From an uncultured Bacteroidota bacterium (GTDB lineage: Bacteria; Bacteroidota; Bacteroidia; Bacteroidales; UBA12077): a stretch of DNA of 64,000 nt. The stretch is taken from assembly GCA_913055635.1 (NCBI GenBank), contig CAJXLK010000009.1, positions 42,369 through 106,368 on the forward strand, given 5' to 3'. This document shows, one piece after another, positions 42,042-50,570 of the stretch. Every line of letters begins with the position of its first letter. The first letter of the stretch is position 1. The notes below the pieces were generated by a model, which was given only the letters and a program-made list of their open reading frames with translations, made no database searches and was not told the DNA's origin. Position numbers and translations under genes: made by a program.

Positions 42042-45000
42042 ATGCTGAACAAAATCATTCGCTATTTCCTTGAAAACAGGCTCATCACCATCATCCTGCT
42101 GCTGCTCCTGTTGGGCTGGGGCCTCATTGTATCTCCATTCAACTGGAAAACGGATTTTTTACCCGATGATCCCGTTCCGGTCGATGCCATTCCCAATCTG
42201 GGCGAAAATCAGCAGATTGTCTTCACCAAATGGCCGGGCCGTTCACCCCAGGACATTGAGGACCAGATCACTTACCCGTTAACCACCAGCTTAATGGGCA
42301 TTCCCGGAGTAAAAACCATCAGGAGCTCTTCCATGTTTGGTTTTTCCAGCATATACGTCATTTTTGAAGAAGATGTAGACTTTTACTGGAGCCGCACGCG
42401 CATCCTGGAAAAGTTAAACTCCCTGCCGCAAGACTTATTGCCCGATGGGGTACAGCCTTCGCTGGGGCCCGATGCCACTGCACTGGGTCAGATATACTGG
42501 TATACCCTGGAGGGCCGCGATAAAAAAGGCCATCCCACCGGTGGATGGGACCTCCATGAATTGCGTTCGATCCAGGATTACTACGTTAAATACGCCCTTT
42601 CCTCCGCCAAAGGGGTTTCCGAAGTGGCCTCGGTGGGTGGATATGTCAAGGAATACCAGATTAATGTGCGGCCTTCTGCCATGAAAGCTTACGATGTATC
42701 CCTGAAAGAGGTGATGCAGGCGGTAAAAAATTCCAATCTGGATGTAGGTGCCCGCACCCTGGAAATCAACAACGCCGAATACCTGGTCAGGGGGCTGGGC
42801 TACATTGAAAACCTGGACGATCTGGAGCAAACTGTAGTCAAAACCTACGATCACACCCCTGTTCGAATCAAGGATGTAGCCCGGGTTCAGTATGGTCCGG
42901 CCTCACGCCGCGGGGTGCTTGATAAGTCAGGGGCCGAAGCCGTAGGTGGGGTGGTGGTTTCGCGTTACGGGGCCAATCCCATGGAAGTGATTCAAAATGT
43001 GAAGGATAAAATCGAGGAAGTGGAACAGGGGCTGCCTTCCAAAATCCTGGACGACGGCACGCACTCGCAGGTGAACATTGTCCCCTTCTACGACCGTTCC
43101 CAACTGATCCAGGAAACGATAGGCACCCTCGAAGAAGCCTTAAGCCTGGAGATCCTGATCACCATCATTGTCGTGATCATCATGGTGATGAATCTGAGGG
43201 CATCCATTCTTATTTCCGGGGTTCTGCCCATAGCGGTACTCATATCGTTCATTGCCATGAAATATATGGATGTCACGGCCAATATTGTGGCCTTATCGGG
43301 TATTGCCATTGCCATTGGCACCATGGTCGATATGGCCATCGTTTTGGTCGAAAACATCGTCCGGCACCTGGAGAGGTCTGATCCCGGGGAGTCGAAGATT
43401 GAGGTGGTTTACCGGGGCACCACAGAGGTTGCTTCAGCGGTGGTGACGGCTGTATTGACGACCATCATCAGCTTCGTGCCGGTCTTCACCATGGAAGGGG
43501 CTGAAGGCAAACTCTTCATCCCCCTTGCTTTTACCAAAACCTTTGCCCTGGCCGCGGCGATCATCGTCTCGATCATCATCATCCCGACCCTGGCCTATCT
43601 TTTCTTCTCGATCAAAATCCGGGCAAAAAACATTAGAAGGTTCATCAACGGCCTGATTGCAGCAGGGGGCTTATACATTGCCATAGCGCATGTACCCTGG
43701 GCAGGTATGGTCATCCTGCTTTTCGGAGCCATTAGCCTGGCTGGCAGCTTCCTCAGGGAAAACCAGCGCAAATACAGCACCTGGGCCACCAATGGACTGG
43801 CCATTATAACGGTAGCATTTATCCTGGCGCGCGAATGGCTCCCATTAAGCCCTGAAAAGACCCTCTTTACCAATCTTTTCTTTGTTTTGTTGATCATCGG
43901 TTTGCTTTTGGGCTTGTTTGCCCTGATCATCCGCCACTATTCCAAAATCCTGAACTGGGCCCTGCGCCACAAACGGCGTTTTTTGGCCATACCAACCATC
44001 ATCCTGGTCCTTGGAATGGTCATATGGCTGGGGTTCAATACCATTTTCGGATTCATCGCCAGCGGGCTGGATCAGGCCCGGGTCAACATCCGCACCACCC
44101 AGACATGGAGCACATTAACCCATGCTTTTCCAGGGATCGGAGAAGAATTTATGCCCTCGCTCGATGAAGGATCCTTCCTGCTGATGCCCACCTCTATGCC
44201 CCACAGCGGCATCCGCGAGAACAAAAAAATCCTTCAGCACCTGGACAAAGCCGTCGCGGCCATTCCTGAGGTGAAAAATGTGGTGGGCAAAGCCGGAAGG
44301 GTGGAATCGGCCCTGGACCCGGCCCCCTTGTCGATGTTTGAGAACATCATCACCTACAAATCCGAATACATCACCAATGAACAGGGCCACCGGGTGCGTT
44401 TCCGCGTCAATGACCAGGGAAAATTTGTCCGGGATTCGGCCGGCAACCTGGTTCGCGATGACAATGGCAAATACTTCCGGCAATGGCGCGACCACATCCA
44501 GTCGCCGGATGACATCTGGGATGAAATCGTGGAGGCGGCCAGCTATCCGGGCGTCACCTCTGCACCCAAACTCCAGCCCATAGAAGCGCGAAGGGTCATG
44601 CTGCAAAGCGGGATGACTGCACCGATGGGGATTAAAATCTCCGGGCCCGACCTGCAGACCATCCAGGATTTTGGCCTGAAACTGGAAGACCACCTGAAAA
44701 GGGTTCCCGGCATCAAATCCAAATCGGTTTTTGCCGACCGGGTCGTAGGCAAGCCCTACCTGCAGATTGAGCTGGACCGCCAAAAAATGGCACGTTACGG
44801 GCTTTCTGTCAACAAGTTACAAAGCTACCTGGAAGTGGCCGTCGGGGGAATGAAACTGACCACTACCGTGGAAGGCCGTGAAAGGTACCCCGTACGGGTG
44901 CGATATCCCCGTGAACTGCGCGACAATCCCGAAAAAATCAAGGAAATCCTGATACCCACCCCGACCGGGGCTCAGATTCCACTGGGCGAGGTGACCAACA

Positions 45001-45800
45001 TCAAATACAAAAAAGGCCCGCAGGCCATTAAGAGCGAAAATACCTTTCTGATCAGTTACGTCATTTTTGATAAAAAAGAAGGCCGGGCCGAAGTGGATGT
45101 GGTCAACCAGGCCCGGCACTACCTGCAACGAAAAATCGATCAGGGCGAGCTAGAGGTGCCCAAAGGGGTGAGCTATACCTTTACCGGCAGCTATGAAAAC
45201 CAGGTAAGGGCTGAAAAACGCTTGTCTTTCGTGGTGCCCCTGGTGATGATCATCATTTTTCTGATCCTTTACATGCAGTTCCGTTCGGTACCGACCACCC
45301 TGATGGTCTTCTCCGGAGTGGCCATCGCCTTTGCCGGAGGATTCCTGATGATCTGGCTTTACGGACAGGGATGGTTTATGAATTTTGAAGTCCTGGGCAC
45401 CAACCTGCGGGAGCTCTTTCAGATGAAAACCGTGAACCTGAGCATCGCCGTATGGGTCGGATTCATAGCCCTGTTTGGGATTGCTACCGACAACGGGGTG
45501 GTGCTGGCTTCCTATCTCAAGCAAATCTTCGAACGCAACAAGCCAGCCGATGTAGAGAGCATCCGAAAAGGTGTCCTTGAAGCCGGACAAAAAAGGATCC
45601 GCCCTACCCTGATGACCACCGCCACCACCCTGCTTGCCTTGCTCCCTATCCTTTCATCTTCCGGACGCGGTGCCGACGTCATGATTCCAATGGCCATCCC
45701 CACATTCGGGGGTATGACCATCCAAATCATTACCCTCTTTGTCGTACCGGTGCTTTTTGCCCAATGGAAAGAAGCCCGGCTCAAAAATTCAGGACCATAA
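42042..45800 (+). CDS. CusA/CzcA-type heavy-metal efflux RND pump
   Basis: 1252 residues, about 200 longer than E. coli CusA. The fourth-helix motif GTMVDMAIVLVEN is of the HME type and close to that of CusA (GAMVDAAIVMIEN). Porter-domain sequences are IVFTKWPGRSPQDIEDQITYPL and SSMFGFSSIYVIFEED. The pump carries an extra hydrophobic insert of about 130 residues around 530-650, and a short polar insert at about 785-830. It exports Cu/Ag-like cations by proton antiport. TolC-like and CusB-like genes follow on the same strand, giving the complete three-part efflux system. Metal specificity is inferred from the motif and the adaptor's metal-binding domain. Confidence 0.93.
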   Translation: MLNKIIRYFLENRLITIILLLLLLGWGLIVSPFNWKTDFLPDDPVPVDAIPNLGENQQIVFTKWPGRSPQDIEDQITYPLTTSLMGIPGVKTIRSSSMFGFSSIYVIFEEDVDFYWSRTRILEKLNSLPQDLLPDGVQPSLGPDATALGQIYWYTLEGRDKKGHPTGGWDLHELRSIQDYYVKYALSSAKGVSEVASVGGYVKEYQINVRPSAMKAYDVSLKEVMQAVKNSNLDVGARTLEINNAEYLVRGLGYIENLDDLEQTVVKTYDHTPVRIKDVARVQYGPASRRGVLDKSGAEAVGGVVVSRYGANPMEVIQNVKDKIEEVEQGLPSKILDDGTHSQVNIVPFYDRSQLIQETIGTLEEALSLEILITIIVVIIMVMNLRASILISGVLPIAVLISFIAMKYMDVTANIVALSGIAIAIGTMVDMAIVLVENIVRHLERSDPGESKIEVVYRGTTEVASAVVTAVLTTIISFVPVFTMEGAEGKLFIPLAFTKTFALAAAIIVSIIIIPTLAYLFFSIKIRAKNIRRFINGLIAAGGLYIAIAHVPWAGMVILLFGAISLAGSFLRENQRKYSTWATNGLAIITVAFILAREWLPLSPEKTLFTNLFFVLLIIGLLLGLFALIIRHYSKILNWALRHKRRFLAIPTIILVLGMVIWLGFNTIFGFIASGLDQARVNIRTTQTWSTLTHAFPGIGEEFMPSLDEGSFLLMPTSMPHSGIRENKKILQHLDKAVAAIPEVKNVVGKAGRVESALDPAPLSMFENIITYKSEYITNEQGHRVRFRVNDQGKFVRDSAGNLVRDDNGKYFRQWRDHIQSPDDIWDEIVEAASYPGVTSAPKLQPIEARRVMLQSGMTAPMGIKISGPDLQTIQDFGLKLEDHLKRVPGIKSKSVFADRVVGKPYLQIELDRQKMARYGLSVNKLQSYLEVAVGGMKLTTTVEGRERYPVRVRYPRELRDNPEKIKEILIPTPTGAQIPLGEVTNIKYKKGPQAIKSENTFLISYVIFDKKEGRAEVDVVNQARHYLQRKIDQGELEVPKGVSYTFTGSYENQVRAEKRLSFVVPLVMIIIFLILYMQFRSVPTTLMVFSGVAIAFAGGFLMIWLYGQGWFMNFEVLGTNLRELFQMKTVNLSIAVWVGFIALFGIATDNGVVLASYLKQIFERNKPADVESIRKGVLEAGQKRIRPTLMTTATTLLALLPILSSSGRGADVMIPMAIPTFGGMTIQIITLFVVPVLFAQWKEARLKNSGP

Positions 45801-45926
45801 AACAAACACCCCCACTGCAAAAATAAATGCCCCGATGCATGAGCTTCCCCGAAAAAACAATAAATAAACCCGGGGATGCCCCAAAAAAGCAAATCAGCAA
45901 CCAGACTAACGGTTAAATCAATAAAA

Positions 45927-47201
45927 ATGAAAACCAAAATCCTCCTGACAACGCTCCATCTCCTGATCCTCCTGCTAACCTTTCAGCAGGGAAAAACCCA
46001 GGAGCTCTATGAATACCTCAAGGAAGCCGGAGAAAACCACCCGGGCATCCGGGCGGCCTATCAGGAATATTATGCCGCCCTTGAACAGGTTGATCAGTCC
46101 GGAACCCTGCCCGACCCCAAACTGTCCCTGGGATATTTCCTCTCCCCGGTGGAAACCCGGCTGGGACCCCAAAGGCTTAAAATCTCCATCTCCCAGATGT
46201 TTCCATGGTTCGGGACATTAAAACAAAAAGAAAAGGCGGCAGCCGAACGGGCACAGGTGAAATATCAGGAGTTTTTGGAAAAACGCAACACCGTCTATAA
46301 AAAGGTCCGGATAGAATGGTACAACCTTTACAAAACCAGCAAAGCCATCAAGATCACCCGGGAAAACATCGAAGTGCTTCAATCGCTTAAAACCCTGACA
46401 AGGCGGAATTATGAAAACAACAAAGGGCGCATGGCGGAACTTCTGAAAATAGATGTCAACATCCGCGAACAAAAAAATACCTTGAAGGAACTCCGGGAAA
46501 GGCTTTCCGCCCAAAAAACCGATTTCAACCTGTTATTAAACCGTTCGCCCGGCGACAGCCTTAAAGCCCCCCGACAAATCCGGGATAATACCTTCGATAT
46601 TGCAGCCTTCCGGGATTCCACCCGTAATCATCCGGAGATCATCGCCCTGGAAAACAAGGAAAAGGCGATCAAACATCAATTGGAAGTGAACAGGAAAAAA
46701 GGCTACCCTGACATATCCCTGGGGCTGGACTATGCAGTGATCGACGAACGGCAGGACATGCAGGTCAACAACAGCGGGCGGGATGTAATCATGCCCATGG
46801 TCGGCATTTCCATTCCCCTTTACCGAAAAAAATACAGGGCCATGGAAAAACAGACCCAATTCAGGCTGGAGGCGGTGCGGTCCAGACAGCAGGAGAAAAA
46901 CAACCAACTCAGCTCCAGCTACCGGCAGGCTGAAAAAGCTTACCTGGATGCCCGCCGCAATGTGGATCTTTATAATGAACAGGTGGAACAAACACAAAAG
47001 ATCTTCCGCCTGTTAAAAACCAGTTATGCCTCAGACGGAGAAAGCTTTTTTGAGCTGTTGCGCACCCGCCTGATGCTGCTCGAATATGAACTTAAACTTG
47101 AAAAGGCACGGGCAGGCAAAAACATAGCGGTAGCGCGGCTGGAATATTTAACCAATCGGCCGGCTCCCTATAAAACAGAACAAATACAATCAAAAAGGTG
47201 A
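45927..47201 (+). CDS. TolC-family outer membrane efflux protein
   Basis: 424 residues from ATG 45927, at which the signal peptide begins (MKTKILLTTLHLLILLLTF). Two long periplasmic coiled-coil halves of the OEP fold are recognisable (QEYYAALEQVDQSGTLPDPKLSLGY in the first, RQEKNNQLSSSYRQAEKAYLDARRNVDLY in the second). It forms the outer-membrane exit duct for the RND pump encoded 126 bases upstream and acts with the adaptor encoded 143 bases downstream. Confidence 0.93.
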   Translation: MKTKILLTTLHLLILLLTFQQGKTQELYEYLKEAGENHPGIRAAYQEYYAALEQVDQSGTLPDPKLSLGYFLSPVETRLGPQRLKISISQMFPWFGTLKQKEKAAAERAQVKYQEFLEKRNTVYKKVRIEWYNLYKTSKAIKITRENIEVLQSLKTLTRRNYENNKGRMAELLKIDVNIREQKNTLKELRERLSAQKTDFNLLLNRSPGDSLKAPRQIRDNTFDIAAFRDSTRNHPEIIALENKEKAIKHQLEVNRKKGYPDISLGLDYAVIDERQDMQVNNSGRDVIMPMVGISIPLYRKKYRAMEKQTQFRLEAVRSRQQEKNNQLSSSYRQAEKAYLDARRNVDLYNEQVEQTQKIFRLLKTSYASDGESFFELLRTRLMLLEYELKLEKARAGKNIAVARLEYLTNRPAPYKTEQIQSKR

Positions 47202-47344
47202 TAACAAGTCTATATCCATGAGAGGTCCATGATCAAATATTCATTCATTGCAACAATTGACCGACAAACGAATGTTTGATCACAGTAAGTTTTATACAAT
47301 CAATATATACCATAAAAACACTACTGAAAGCAAAAAGCCATACC

Positions 47345-48736
47345 ATGAAACGCATCAACATCAGAAAGAAAGAATGGATCAGGGGAGGTCTTCTGTTAGC
47401 AGGAGGCGTCCTTTTCGGAGCCCTGGTATTCAACGGTACAGGTAACAGTGAATCCGCCCGGCAGGATACGTCCCGGCAGAGGGCAGCCCATCAGCACAGC
47501 CACGACTCCGCGGCAGGAACCGGGCAAAAAGCGATGTCATCAGAACAGGAAACATCCACCACCTATACCTGCTCAATGCATCCGCAGGTAAGGCAGGATG
47601 AACCTGGCAAATGCCCCATATGCGGCATGGATTTGATCCCTGCTGAAGAGTCGGGCCAAAGCAAGGATCCCGATCCACTTGAAATGACAAAGGAAGCTGT
47701 CAAACTTGCCGAAATACAAACATCACGGGTGTCCCAAAGCCAGGCAAATAAAACCCTGAGTCTGAACGGTAAAGTGGAAGTAGATCAGCGTAAGATATAC
47801 GTGCAACCCGGCCACTTCCCCGGAAGGATCGAAGAACTAGCGGTAAGCTTTGAGGGCGAATATGTTGAGAAGGGCCAGGTCATTGCCACGATCTATTCTC
47901 CCGAGTTGATTTCCGCCCAGCAGGAACTGCTCGAAGCACTGGAAGTCAAAAACACCAACCCCCAAATGCTGGAAGCAGCACGGAATAAACTCAGGCAATG
48001 GAAACTCACTGATCAGCAAATTCAAGCCATAGAAGAAAAAGGAACGGTAAGGGAAACCATGAAAATCAGGGCCGATGTCAGTGGCATCGTCCATAAACAA
48101 ATGGTGCGCGAAGGCGATTATATCCAAAAAGGCACCCGACTGTTCCATATCGCCCGGATTGACAAGGTTTGGATCCATTTTGATGCTTACCAGGACGAAA
48201 TACCTTTTATCGACAAGGGCGACCCCATCAAATTTACGGTCTCGTCCATGCCCGGAAAAACCTTTTCCTCGCGGGTGACCTTTGTCGATCCACTGATGAA
48301 TGAAAAAAGCCGGGTGGCCAAAGTTCGTGCGGAAGCTTCCAATACCAGCGGTCATCTCAAACCGGGGATGTTTGCCAAGGGGATATTGAAAGGGGATGGA
48401 GGTCCCAACGCCCGGGAATTGACCGTACCCAAAAGTGCCGTGATGTGGACCGGCACCCGTTCAGTGGTCTGGGTAAAACAACCCGACAAAGACCAGCCGG
48501 TGTTCAGCCTGCGCCAGGTAACCCTTGGCCCGTCACTGGGCAATGCCTATGTCATCAAAAGCGGGCTGGAGAAAGGAGAACAGGTGGTGACCCACGGAAC
48601 ATTTGCGGTCGATGCCGCCGCCCAACTGGCCGATAAACCCAGCATGATGAATCAACCCGAAGAAAGCGAACCCGCCGGACAACACCAACATGGCAACCCT
48701 GATCACAAAATGTCCGATAGCTCTGCCCATCCCTAA
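47345..48736 (+). CDS. RND efflux periplasmic adaptor with heavy-metal-binding domain (CusB-like)
   Basis: 463 residues from ATG 47345, directly before the membrane anchor (KKEWIRGGLLLAGGVLFGALV). A His-rich linker leads to a YHS-like metal domain YTCSMHPQVRQ...KCPICGMDL (Cys76, Met78, His79, Cys90, Cys93). Then follow the lipoyl/hairpin and barrel domains (GKVEVDQRKIYVQPGHFPGRIEELAV; MKIRADVSGIVHKQMVREGDYI). A short Met/His-rich tail ends the protein. The added domain fits a copper/silver adaptor that can hand metal to the pump. Confidence 0.94.
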   Translation: MKRINIRKKEWIRGGLLLAGGVLFGALVFNGTGNSESARQDTSRQRAAHQHSHDSAAGTGQKAMSSEQETSTTYTCSMHPQVRQDEPGKCPICGMDLIPAEESGQSKDPDPLEMTKEAVKLAEIQTSRVSQSQANKTLSLNGKVEVDQRKIYVQPGHFPGRIEELAVSFEGEYVEKGQVIATIYSPELISAQQELLEALEVKNTNPQMLEAARNKLRQWKLTDQQIQAIEEKGTVRETMKIRADVSGIVHKQMVREGDYIQKGTRLFHIARIDKVWIHFDAYQDEIPFIDKGDPIKFTVSSMPGKTFSSRVTFVDPLMNEKSRVAKVRAEASNTSGHLKPGMFAKGILKGDGGPNARELTVPKSAVMWTGTRSVVWVKQPDKDQPVFSLRQVTLGPSLGNAYVIKSGLEKGEQVVTHGTFAVDAAAQLADKPSMMNQPEESEPAGQHQHGNPDHKMSDSSAHP

Positions 48737-48740
48737 CTTC

Positions 48741-48991
48741 AAGATAGAAGGAAGTAAATTAGTAAGGAGTAGGGAGTAAGGGAGTAGGGAGTAAGGAAGA
48801 AGTAGGGAAGAAGTAGGGAAGAAGTAGGGAGTAAGGGAGTAAGGAGTAGGGAGTAAGTAAGAAGTAAGGGAGAAGTAAGGAGTAAGGGAGTAAGGAGTAG
48901 GGAGTAAGGAAGAAGTAAGGAAGTAAAGAGTAAGGGAGTAGGGAGTAAGGAAGAAGTAGGGAGTAAGGGAGTAGGGAGGTTTTGAGGTTGG
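48741..48991. repeat. 251-nt cytosine-free GA-rich tandem repeat tract
   Basis: The plus strand contains no C for 251 bases. It is built of short units GTAAGGA, GTAGGGA, GTAAGGGA and AGAA in irregular order. GGG runs at 48805-48807, 48816-48818, 48827-48829 and 48835-48837 (loops 8, 8, 5) could fold as a G-quadruplex. It begins five bases after the CusB-like stop codon. Frames through it on the minus strand read as repetitive Leu/Pro/Tyr/Ser and are not genes. Confidence 0.92.
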
Positions 48992-49190
48992 CCGAGGCTT
49001 TATGAATATTGATAAATATCATAAGCGCTTTTCCGGCTGACAGGCAGTATTTTACTCAAAACAATTTAAGCATTCCATTACTTAAATAGCAAAATCGTTG
49101 GCCGCATCGGTAAAAATGTGTTTATTTGTACTAGTAATGTGATAGGATTAATGGCATAGCCATCCTCCTAACAACATTAAAAATAAACCA

Positions 49191-49402
49191 GGAACAACCG
49201 GGAGATATAAGATAAACCCCTAAAATCAAGCAAATGGGAACCCGGAACAACAGGGGAATATAAGATAAACCCCTAAAATCAAGCAAATGGAAACCCGAAA
49301 CAACCGAGAGATATAAGATAAACCCCTAAAATCAAGCAAATGGAAACCCGAAACAACCGGGAGATATAAGATAAACCCCTAAAATCAAGCAAATGGCAAA
49401 CC
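49191..49402. repeat. 53-bp tandem repeat, four copies, upstream of yceI
   Basis: Copies start at 49191, 49244, 49297 and 49350, exactly 53 bases apart. The unit includes GATATAAGATAAACCCCTAA and ATCAAGCAAATGG. Copy 2 has AATATAAG for GATATAAG. The array ends about 80 bases before the YceI start. Since 53 is not a multiple of three, it is not a protein repeat. Confidence 0.92.
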
Positions 49403-49480
49403 GGCAGAGATCAACTGTTCCACACCAAAAAGCGCATAAACTCCACGCTTTCAAATATCAACCCATAAAAACGCAGTACC

Positions 49481-50128
49481 ATGAAAACCCATATCATTAT
49501 GAAATCTCGCGCAATTGCATTAACCGCAATAATGATTCTGGGCTCGATCAGTTTCACTCAGGCCCAGGAAATGGCAGCCCAAACGGCCGACATCAAAGGA
49601 GAAGGCCAGAGTGCCGCGGAATACCGATTAAAAGACAACGCCTACTCCATACAAATCAAAGGCACCTCCAATGTCCATGACTGGACAATGAAGGCAGAAA
49701 AAATGGAAGGGGTTGCCACCGTCGACTGGGGCCAACAAGGCCCGGCGGACTTCAACAAGGTGCACATTACGGTTCAGGCCAAAACCCTTGAAAGCGGCAA
49801 AAGAATCATGAACAATAAAAGCCATGATGCCCTGAAGGTCGAGCAATACCCGGCCATCACGTTTGAGCTCATCTCAGTGAGCGAGCTGCAGAGCAATGGG
49901 AAAAAATTTTCGGGCAAAGCCACCGGAACCATGAAAATTGCCGGTGAATCAAGCATCATGACTGTTCCTTTCCAGGGGAAAATCCTTGATAAAGATACAT
50001 TCAGGGTCGAAGGAAACTTTTCCCTGAAGATGAAAGAATTCGGCATCAAGCCCCCAAAAGCCATGTTGGGAACCCTTAAAACGGGCAACGAGGTGACCCT
50101 ATCTTACCAGATGACATTCAATCAATGA
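49481..50128 (+). CDS. YceI family periplasmic protein
   Basis: 215 residues. Signal peptide with cleavage near residue 29 (SISFTQAQE); an in-frame ATG at 49499 would also keep it. The lipocalin-like YceI fold is recognised from YSIQIKGTSNVHDWTMKAEKMEG and the later KVEQYPAITFELISV and EGNFSLKMKEFGIKPPKAMLGTLKTG. YceI proteins bind isoprenoid-like molecules in the periplasm and are often stress-linked; the ligand here is unknown. The stop codon lies within copy 1 of the 52-bp array. Its gene sits between two minisatellite arrays, downstream of metal efflux genes. Confidence 0.94.
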   Translation: MKTHIIMKSRAIALTAIMILGSISFTQAQEMAAQTADIKGEGQSAAEYRLKDNAYSIQIKGTSNVHDWTMKAEKMEGVATVDWGQQGPADFNKVHITVQAKTLESGKRIMNNKSHDALKVEQYPAITFELISVSELQSNGKKFSGKATGTMKIAGESSIMTVPFQGKILDKDTFRVEGNFSLKMKEFGIKPPKAMLGTLKTGNEVTLSYQMTFNQ

Positions 50129-50520
50129 ACAGGGTACACTTAACGATTAACCGATAAGGGATGATCGCTTCTTTCAATGAACATTGTACAGGTTGCAATT
50201 AACCGATAAAGGATGGTTGCCCTTTTGAATGAACAAGGTACACTTAACAATTAACCGATAAGGGATGATCGCTTCTTTCAATGAACATTGTACAGGTTGC
50301 AATTAACCGATAAAGGATGATCGCTTCTTTCAATGAACATTGTACAGGTTGCAATTAACCGATAAGGGATGATCGCTTCTTTCAATGAACATTGTACAGG
50401 TTGCAATTAATCGATAAGGGATGATCGCTTCTTTCAATAAACATTATGCAGGTTGCAATTAACCGATAAAGGATGATCGCCCTTTTGAATGAACAAGGTA
50501 CAATTAGCAATTAACCGATA
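50124..50520. repeat. 52-bp tandem repeat, eight copies, no indels
   Basis: Copies start every 52 bases from 50124 to 50488; the eighth stops after 33 bases. The invariant part includes ATTAACCGATAA (TCG for CCG in copy 6). Two head types occur: AACAAGGTACACTTA-like in copies 1, 3 and 8, and AACATTGTACAGGTTG in copies 2, 4-7. The tail CCCTTTTG appears only in copies 2 and 7, just before type-1 heads. The first copy supplies the TGA of the YceI gene; the last ends about 50 bases before the barrel gene. Confidence 0.95.
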
Positions 50521-50570
50521 ACACGCTGTTTATCAATACATTTAAATTTTACCAAAAAATACAGATCCTT

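Noticed and set aside
48759..49022. Minus-strand Leu/Pro/Tyr/Ser repeat protein
   Set aside because: It is the translation of the GA-rich tract; no conserved features and no start signals.
49393..49680. Small protein starting in the 53-bp array
   Set aside because: The frame overlaps the YceI coding start in another frame and starts inside a repeat; YceI has a signal peptide and family motifs.
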